Below are positions 7,204 through 11,063 of a stretch of 11,063 nucleotides of DNA, in pieces (the first letter of the stretch is position 1; every line of letters starts with the position of its first letter). The notes beneath the pieces were generated by a model. The model saw nothing but the letters and a program-made list of their open reading frames with translations. It did no database searches and was not told the DNA's origin. Origin of the DNA: JAULUH01 sp032111745 (GTDB lineage: Bacteria > Chloroflexota > Anaerolineae > JAAEKA01); the NCBI GenBank assembly GCA_032111745.1, contig JAULUH010000445.1, forward strand, positions 1 through 11,063, read 5' to 3'. Both the position numbers and the translations under genes were made by a program.

Positions 7204-8919
7204 TCAGCGATTGAGTATCTCGACGGTGCCCCGGCTGCCGTCGACGCGGACGCGGTCGCCGGTGTGCAGGCGCACGGTGGCGTCGCCGCAGCCGACGACA
7301 GCCGGGATGCCCAACTCCCGGGCGACGATGGCAGCGTGAGAAAGCGGTGCACCGATATCGGTGACAATGGCCGCGGCGCGGGCGAAGAGGGGCGTCCAGG
7401 CGATGTCGGTGAGCGCGGTGACCAGGACCTCGCCGGGCTGCAGCTGCGGGCCGTCCTCAGCCCGGTCCAGGCGCCGCACCAGGCCCTCGACGCGGCCGGC
7501 GGCGGCGGGGGAGCCGGCAAGGACCGTGAGATCGCCAGTTGCCGGAGCCCTGGCCGCAAGAGGCGCGTGCGCGTCGAAGATATCGCTGCGCCGCCGGGGG
7601 TCAGCCGCCCACTGGAAGGGATCGAAGGGGCCACGGATGACCTGGGGATAGGGAGGCAGGGCCTGGTAGCGCAGGTGGGTTTGGCGGCGAGCGGGGATGG
7701 TGGGAATGGCCGATGCGTCCCCTTCGAGCAGGCCAAGCACCTCGGGCAAGGTCAGGTAGAAGACATCGTCACCCAGGCCGGTGAGCTCGCCGGCGCGCAC
7801 GGCGAAGCGGCGCACCAGCCAGCGGTCCCGCACGTACTCCGAGCGGGCCTCCTCGCGCAGGCGGGCGCGGCGGGCGTTCTCGACGATGCGATGCCGGATG
7901 CCTATGGCCTGGCGGGCGGGCAGGGCGTTCAGGCGTTCCCAGGCCGCGGCGAAAGCCTGGCGCTGGCGGGCGAGCAGTGCCTCCGGGTCTACGGGGGACT
8001 CGCGGAGCTGAGCCAGCTGAAGATCGAGCCATCCTGGATCTTCGGCGGGGCGGGGCACGGAGATCTCGAACTCGTGGGGGCCGCGGTGGCCGTAGTGGGC
8101 AAGGTAGGCCTCCCGGCTCACTTCACCCCGGGCCAGCTGCGCCAGCCCGACCAGGGGCCCCAGGCTCGGTAGGGTGGCGTCGGCGGCGCCGACGTTGGCC
8201 ATCAGGATGTGGGCATCCTCGGGGCCCAGTAAGGCTATGAGCTCGCGACGCAGGGCCATGGTGTCCCCGGTGGCATAGTCGACGGTGCCGAGAACCACCC
8301 ACACCCCATGCTTCACGTGGGGCTTGAGCTCCTGTTGCCATAGCGCGGCCAGGGCGCGGCCGGAACCGGTGGCCGTGATGCGCTCCGTCAGTAGGCGGCA
8401 CGAGTCCGGGTTCGCGGCCAGGTAGGCAGGCAGGGCCTTGACGCCCTGGCGATATTTGCGCTGCACGCGCGCCACCTGGGCCAGGCCCGCGGCGATGCCG
8501 GCCAGGTTCAGGGGAATGCGCGGGATGTCCACGTCGTCGGGCAGACGAAGGTAGAGGGTGCCTTCCAACCGGGCCAGGAAGTCGTCCCGGCTGCGGCCGA
8601 GGGCCAGGTAGAGTGCGGCGAGGGCACTGATGTTGAGATAGGGGCAGCCGCCGATGTTGCCGGTGGTGGCATAGCCGGGGAGGAAGATCCAGTCGTCCAG
8701 GGTGAACTCCAGCACCGACCAGGCCAGGGGGGTCATGGGCTCGGTGACCGCCTCGCCGAAGTTGACATTGGTCCACAGAAAGTCACCGAGGAGAGTGGCG
8801 TTGGCCTGGCCGGTGGCCGGGTCGAACACGGCTTGGATAGCGCCCTTGCCGCCGGCTGCGGCCTGGGCGGCCTGGACGCTGTATTGGGAGGGGGTGGATG
8901 GGGAGGATTCTGGGTTCAT
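7204..8919 (-). CDS. PEP-utilising-superfamily protein with C-terminal phosphohistidine domain, no ATP-grasp domain
   Basis: A 571-residue protein from the ATG at 8919. The C-terminus is a PEP-utiliser swivelling domain: residues 497-548 include VLVTALTDIAWTPLF and GAPLSHAAIVARELGIPAVVG, with H528 at the phospho-accepting position seen in PEP synthase, PPDK and rifampicin phosphotransferase. The body has GDFLW..VNFGEAV.EPMTPLAWSVLE (45-71) and YGHRGPHEFEISVPRPAEDP (276-295), corresponding to the central part of rifampicin-phosphotransferase-like proteins. The N-terminal ATP-grasp domain of those enzymes is absent, so catalysis would need a separate ATP-binding partner, which is not in this window. 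The start is uncertain: a GTG at 8952 extends the frame only into repeat sequence and has no better ribosome site. The stop is 15 bp from the convergent protease stop. It lies 92 bp downstream of the ArsR gene on the same strand and could share its transcript. Substrate is unknown. Confidence 0.87.
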   Translation of the reverse strand: MNPESSPSTPSQYSVQAAQAAAGGKGAIQAVFDPATGQANATLLGDFLWTNVNFGEAVTEPMTPLAWSVLEFTLDDWIFLPGYATTGNIGGCPYLNISALAALYLALGRSRDDFLARLEGTLYLRLPDDVDIPRIPLNLAGIAAGLAQVARVQRKYRQGVKALPAYLAANPDSCRLLTERITATGSGRALAALWQQELKPHVKHGVWVVLGTVDYATGDTMALRRELIALLGPEDAHILMANVGAADATLPSLGPLVGLAQLARGEVSREAYLAHYGHRGPHEFEISVPRPAEDPGWLDLQLAQLRESPVDPEALLARQRQAFAAAWERLNALPARQAIGIRHRIVENARRARLREEARSEYVRDRWLVRRFAVRAGELTGLGDDVFYLTLPEVLGLLEGDASAIPTIPARRQTHLRYQALPPYPQVIRGPFDPFQWAADPRRRSDIFDAHAPLAARAPATGDLTVLAGSPAAAGRVEGLVRRLDRAEDGPQLQPGEVLVTALTDIAWTPLFARAAAIVTDIGAPLSHAAIVARELGIPAVVGCGDATVRLHTGDRVRVDGSRGTVEILNR

Positions 8920-9015
8920 AGGCACGGAGGAGGCAGAAGGCGCGAAGGGCACGAAGAGGGCGAGGAGACCTCGCCCCTACGGATCACAGGTTACGGATCA
9001 CGGATTACGGGTCAC
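8920..9015. repeat. Intergenic repeat island between the ArsR gene and the PEP-utilising gene
   Basis: Read on the minus strand this holds three tandem 14-mers (GTGACCCGTAATCC, GTGATCCGTAACCT, GTGATCCGTAGGGG; 9015-8974), then a GC hairpin, then a pyrimidine-rich stretch with TTCGTGCC and TTCGCGCC units. This composition resembles dispersed intergenic repeats of environmental bacteria. The stop codon of the ArsR gene (9014-9012) lies inside the first 14-mer. Confidence 0.7.
8958..8976. repeat. 8-bp perfect hairpin, REP-like
   Basis: GGGCGAGG (8958-8965) and CCTCGCCC (8969-8976) pair perfectly around a 3-base loop. In the minus direction it is followed only by TCTTCG, so it is a poor terminator. 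It could act as an mRNA-stabilising or attenuating element between the ArsR and PEP-utilising genes. Confidence 0.6.
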
Positions 9016-9371
9016 GCGTCCAGGAGGTGGATAGGCGTGATGGCGTTGCACTTGGGGCAGGTGCAGGTGGGAATGCTGGTGTGGGTGGCCGTGGGCAGTA
9101 CGGGGCCCAGGGTTGTGGTGAGCAAGGATGCCACGGCCGGGTGGACCAAATGATAGAAGACGTTCAGCCCGTCCTTGCTGTCCTCGATCACGCCGGCCTC
9201 TCGCAGGACGCGCAACTGCTGGGATATGTAGGGCTGAGGCCTGTGGAGCACAGCCTCCAGGTGGCAGACGCACTCGGGGCTGCGGCGCAGCACGTCGAGG
9301 ATCTGCAGCCGCACCGGGTGGCCCAGCAGCTTGAACAGGCTGGCATAGGAGTCAGTGGAGTCAGAGGACAT
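9012..9371 (-). CDS. ArsR/SmtB-family repressor with two cysteine clusters
   Basis: A 119-residue winged-helix protein. LFKLLGHPVRLQILDVL (12-28) is the typical start; SPECVCHLEAVL (31-42) carries the ECVC-x-L motif that binds As(III)/Sb(III) in classical ArsR and Cd/Pb in related sensors (C34, C36); the recognition helix is PQPYISQQLRVLREAGVIED (45-64), followed by a wing ending NVFYHL (70-75). A short C-terminal tail has a second cluster, CTCPKC (C103, C105, C108). The ATG at 9371 is chosen because AAGGTG lies 8 bases upstream and the domain begins a few residues later; the longer open frame upstream crosses the promoter. It diverges from the lipoyl-carrier operon, its most likely target. 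The ligand could be a thiophilic metal(loid), zinc or a reactive sulfur species; this cannot be decided from sequence. Confidence 0.93.
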   Translation of the reverse strand: MSSDSTDSYASLFKLLGHPVRLQILDVLRRSPECVCHLEAVLHRPQPYISQQLRVLREAGVIEDSKDGLNVFYHLVHPAVASLLTTTLGPVLPTATHTSIPTCTCPKCNAITPIHLLDA

Positions 9372-9438
9372 GATGGCGTCACCTTGAAATAGAAAGATCC
9401 ACGAGATCCATGCAACAGTTAGCATCCAAACAACAGCT

Positions 9439-9447
9439 ATTATACCA
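9439..9447 (-). promoter_or_regulatory. Extended -10 promoter of the ArsR gene
   Basis: On the minus strand TGGTATAAT (9447-9439) is a perfect extended -10 element; no good -35 is seen 16-18 bases upstream. The start would be about 9432, giving a leader of about 60 bases. Confidence 0.6.
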
Positions 9448-9615
9448 CATGGGGCAGAGATTTCATGAGGAGGTATTAGAAGCGGGTTGGGGCCCTGTCG
9501 CACCTGCCCTGGGGGGTGAGGCGGGGTGGCACGCAGGAGCCCCAGGTGTTTGAAGCTCCCATATACCGAACCATTTCCCGAAGAAACGGTTAATGGGTTA
9601 ATGGGAGGGTGCAGC

Positions 9616-9629
9616 GCGCTTGGAAGCGC
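9616..9629. repeat. GCGCTT-GG-AAGCGC dyad
   Basis: A perfect 6-bp inverted repeat with a 2-base centre, followed by TTTG on the plus strand. It is too small and too far from the promoters for a clear assignment; it may be an operator or part of a structured RNA. Confidence 0.3.
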
Positions 9630-9776
9630 TTTGTCCAGTGATAGGCGATCACGAGGGGTGGGCCAGGTCCCCAGTCTCTGATACGGCGAAGCCGACGCTC
9701 TGGAGCGGTTGGCGCAGGCATCCTGGCTCGCACCCCCGAAGTCCGCCCTAGAATTCGGCCGATCGGAGGCCAAAAC

Positions 9777-9790
9777 ATGATCTAGATCAT
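9777..9790. promoter_or_regulatory. FNR/CRP-type palindrome at about -41.5 of the lipoyl-carrier promoter
   Basis: ATGATCTAGATCAT is a perfect 14-bp palindrome. Its core TGAT-N4-ATCA matches the FNR-family box (TTGAT-N4-ATCAA) at all but the outermost base pair. With the -10 at 9813-9818 and a start near 9825, its centre (9783.5) falls at -41.5, the class II activator position, abutting a poor -35 region. Confidence 0.5.
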
Positions 9791-9809
9791 ATTCTTCTGG
9801 GGCAGGCAC

Positions 9810-9818
9810 TGGTATAAT
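9810..9818 (+). promoter_or_regulatory. Extended -10 promoter of the lipoyl-carrier/DGC operon
   Basis: TGGTATAAT at 9810-9818 is a perfect extended -10. The -35 region (9790-9795, TATTCT) is poor, consistent with dependence on an activator. The expected start is near 9825, giving a leader of about 66 bases. Confidence 0.7.
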
Positions 9819-9836
9819 ATACAAGAATGTGCATAT
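9817..9836. promoter_or_regulatory. Candidate repressor operator overlapping the operon's transcription start
   Basis: The imperfect inverted repeat ATATnCAnnn/nnnTGnATAT (6 of 10 pairs) spans about -8 to +12. AT-rich inverted repeats over the start site are typical of ArsR/SmtB operators, and the divergent ArsR gene is the obvious candidate binder. The match is modest. Confidence 0.35.
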
Positions 9837-9890
9837 GTGAAGTTTTGCATGTACCGTGGTTCTAAGCCATGGTAGCAAGGAACATGGACA

Positions 9891-10340
9891 ATGGCTTCTA
9901 ACTATCTTGAGACGACCGTGGACAAGTTCATCTTTCGGGTGAAGGTGGGCTACCTGTACACCGAGGGTGGACTGTGGATGGCCCTGGACGAGGCGGCGCG
10001 CACGGCGCGGGTGGGGCTGACGGACTTCCGCCAGCAGTCCAGCGGCGACGTGGCCTTCGTGGACCTGCCGCAGGTGGGACAGGTGGTAGCCGCCGGTGGG
10101 ACCCTGGCTACCGTCGAGACCATCAAGGTGGACCTGGAGGTGCCGGCACCCCTCGACGGCACCGTGATAGCGACCAACGCCGGGTTAGAAGAGGCGCCGG
10201 AGCTAATCAACCAGGACCCCTACGGCGAGGGCTGGCTGGCCGTGCTAGCGCCTTCAGCCTGGCCGGTGGATGGCCTGCTGGACGCAACTCAGTACTTAGA
10301 AGTGATGACCGCGCAAGCGGAGGCGGAGGCAGCCCAATGA
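9891..10340 (+). CDS. GcvH-like (H-protein family) lipoyl carrier, probably not a true glycine-cleavage H protein
   Basis: A 149-residue protein. Residues ~28-134 are a full H-protein fold: RVGLTDFRQQSSGDVAFVDL (40-59), LPQVGQVVAAGGTLATVETI (59-78), the lipoylation site K79 in ETIKV, VPAPLDGTVIATN (84-96), and NQDPYGEGWLAVL (107-119). Lipoate on K79 would serve as a swinging arm. Canonical GcvH has ESVKA at the site; ETIKV, together with the N-terminal TVDKFIFRV, resembles H-like carriers outside glycine-cleavage operons, such as the LbpA group of the sHdr sulfur-oxidation pathway. No gcvT or gcvP is present here. AAGGA lies 9 bases before the ATG; the ATG at 9884 is out of frame. The stop overlaps the next gene as ATGA. 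This is the first gene of an apparent operon with two DGC proteins, which suggests a thiol- or sulfur-linked role (inference). Confidence 0.88.
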   Translation: MASNYLETTVDKFIFRVKVGYLYTEGGLWMALDEAARTARVGLTDFRQQSSGDVAFVDLPQVGQVVAAGGTLATVETIKVDLEVPAPLDGTVIATNAGLEEAPELINQDPYGEGWLAVLAPSAWPVDGLLDATQYLEVMTAQAEAEAAQ

Positions 10341-10735
10341 ATGTCGTGATCGTTCCCTGCAGCGGCATTGGCAAGAGCTACGGCACGGTGACCCGCGAAG
10401 CGGGTTACATCGTGGCTGAGGAACTCCGGCCCGACGACACCCGCATCGTGCCACTGTCCCTTCTGGTGCTGGGTGATGAGGAGGCTAGGGCGGCTGTGCG
10501 CAATGCGGCAGTAGTGACCATCGACGGCTGCAAGCTGGCCTGTGCCACCGTCAACGTCAGCCAGGCCGGCGGCCAGGCGACCGAGGAGTTCACGGTGCTG
10601 GACTGCTACCGCCGGCACAAGGACATGAAGCCCCAGGGCATCGCCGAGCTGAACGAGGGCGGGCTGGCCCTGGCGCGAGCACTGGCGGAGGAGGTGGCCC
10701 AGGTGGTGGACGATATCAGGAAGGGAGACCAGTAG
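10337..10735 (+). CDS. DGC-domain putative zinc-binding protein, first of a tandem pair
   Basis: A 132-residue cytoplasmic protein with no signal or membrane segment. It matches the DGC (putative zinc-binding) family: an N-terminal PCSGIGKSYGTVTREA (7-22), then IDGCKLAC (62-69) containing the signature Asp-Gly-Cys, and a further cysteine in VLDCYRRHKD (87-96). C8, C65, C69 and C90 form a plausible four-cysteine metal site. The biochemical role of the family is unknown; members often lie near ArsR regulators and thioredoxin-like genes. The start overlaps the upstream stop (ATGA), with GGAGG 7 bases before the ATG, so translation is coupled to the lipoyl carrier. Confidence 0.85.
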   Translation: MNVVIVPCSGIGKSYGTVTREAGYIVAEELRPDDTRIVPLSLLVLGDEEARAAVRNAAVVTIDGCKLACATVNVSQAGGQATEEFTVLDCYRRHKDMKPQGIAELNEGGLALARALAEEVAQVVDDIRKGDQ

Positions 10736-10764
10736 GAGCTGGTGGAAGCTCCGAGGATAGACCT

Positions 10765-11063
10765 ATGCCAAGCTTACCCCAACGCAAAGTCGGTATCGTA
10801 GCCTGTTCCGGTGAGGAGATGGCTGAGGGTACCGTGACCCGTCTGGCCGCACTCAAGGTGCTGGAGGAACTACGACCGAGCGATACCGTCACCATTTGCC
10901 TGCCCCTGTTCCTGGCGGGCGGCGAGGGCGACCGCGCCTTCGCCAGGTTCTACCCCACCATCGCAGTGGATGGCTGCGACAAGCGCTGCGCGGCCCGCGC
11001 CACCGAGCTTTACAGCAACACCCCGGCCGCCAGCATCCTGCTGGACGACGTGCTGGCCGAGCG
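10765..11063 (+). CDS. DGC-domain putative zinc-binding protein, second of the pair (partial, runs off right edge)
   Basis: Ninety-nine codons are visible from the ATG at 10765 and the frame is open at the window edge. GAGGA lies 7 bases before the ATG and the gap to the previous stop is 29 bp, so it belongs to the same operon. It is a paralogue of the upstream gene: ACSGEEMAEGTVTR (13-26) parallels PCSGIGKSYGTVTR, followed by VLEELRPSDT and VDGCDKRCA (68-76) with the DGC signature. Visible cysteines are C14, C45, C71 and C75. C45 has no counterpart in the first protein, so the two may bind metal differently or form a heteromer (inference). Confidence 0.83.
   Translation, partial: MPSLPQRKVGIVACSGEEMAEGTVTRLAALKVLEELRPSDTVTICLPLFLAGGEGDRAFARFYPTIAVDGCDKRCAARATELYSNTPAASILLDDVLAE

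Larger units (their letters stand above)
9372..9890. other. 519-bp divergent control region
   Basis: No convincing gene lies here on either strand. It holds outward-facing extended -10 promoters near its two ends, sharing TGGTATAATA, an FNR-like palindrome and a further inverted repeat at the right, a GCGCTT-GG-AAGCGC dyad in the middle, and an 8-bp tandem repeat (GGTTAATG, 9588-9603). The central ~300 bases (9480-9776) show no other feature I can name; a small RNA cannot be excluded. Confidence 0.6.

Noticed and set aside
7181..7206. Possible terminator hairpin (GCCG...CGGC) between the convergent protease and PEP-utilising genes
   Set aside because: The stem is only 4 bp with no T-tract, and the 15-bp gap leaves little room; not supportable.
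7264..8172. Long open frame (302 codons) on the plus strand opposite the PEP-utilising gene
   Set aside because: Antisense shadow of a gene with clear family motifs; its own translation is Gly/Ala/Gln-rich with no recognisable domain.
8920..8952. GTG start at 8952 for the PEP-utilising protein
   Set aside because: The added residues come from repeat sequence and the paralogue has no such extension; the ATG at 8919 is preferred, although its ribosome site is also weak.
9512..9521. GGGGGTGAGG, 9 of 10 to the E. coli MalT box
   Set aside because: A single copy in a G-rich stretch far from the MalT-like gene; MalT acts on multiple boxes and this distant homologue need not share the specificity, so chance is likely.
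9590..9778. 62-codon open frame on the minus strand in the control region
   Set aside because: Arg/Pro-rich translation with no motif and no ribosome site; consistent with chance in GC-rich DNA.
9372..9878. N-terminal extension of the ArsR frame to 288 codons
   Set aside because: It would run through the ArsR promoter and the divergent operon's promoter. The ATG at 9371 has AAGGTG upstream and begins a standard-length ArsR protein.

Overview
The window is GC-rich bacterial DNA, densely coded on both strands. A MalT-like LuxR ATPase of about 918 residues, long secreted mosaic proteins, proteins of the PEP-utilising superfamily that lack an ATP-grasp domain, and short intergenic repeats of the 'GTGATCCGTAA' and 'TTCGTGCC/TTCGCGCC' type together suggest a Chloroflexota-like (Anaerolineae-type) or similar environmental lineage. 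This placement is an inference; the window has no rRNA or other phylogenetic marker.

Layout, left to right. (1) Minus strand, 1-1325: a 97-residue protein overlaps by 23 bp a PEP-utilising-superfamily protein that runs off the left edge. A predicted promoter sits so close to the first ATG that the transcript would be nearly leaderless. (2) Minus strand, 1458-4214: a complete MalT-like transcriptional regulator followed by an intrinsic terminator. (3) Plus strand, 4414-7188: a secreted thermolysin-family (M4) zinc protease with propeptide and C-terminal accessory domains. It diverges from the regulator across a 199-bp gap with one good predicted promoter on each strand. (4) Minus strand, 7204-8919: a complete paralogue of the left-edge PEP-utilising protein, convergent with the protease. 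(5) 8920-9015: an island of short repeats and a hairpin. (6) Minus strand, 9012-9371: an ArsR-family repressor with five cysteines in two clusters. (7) 9372-9890: a 519-bp divergent control region. (8) Plus strand, 9891 to the right edge: a lipoyl-carrier (H-protein-like) gene and two tandem DGC-domain putative zinc-binding proteins, the second cut by the window edge.

How the parts may work together. The MalT-like protein may control itself and the neighbouring protease. The two PEP-utilising proteins carry (or, at the left edge, should carry off-window) the swivelling phosphohistidine domain but not the ATP-binding domain, so they need a partner encoded elsewhere. The right-hand block is the most interesting. 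A solitary lipoyl carrier with an ETIK lipoylation motif, not accompanied by other glycine-cleavage genes, heads an apparent operon with two cysteine-rich DGC proteins, opposite a cysteine-rich ArsR regulator. Its promoter has a perfect extended -10, a poor -35, and a perfect 14-bp palindrome of FNR-like form (TGAT-N4-ATCA) centred at about -41.5, which is the classical class II activator position. This suggests redox- or sulfur/metal-responsive control of a lipoate-dependent process other than ordinary glycine cleavage.
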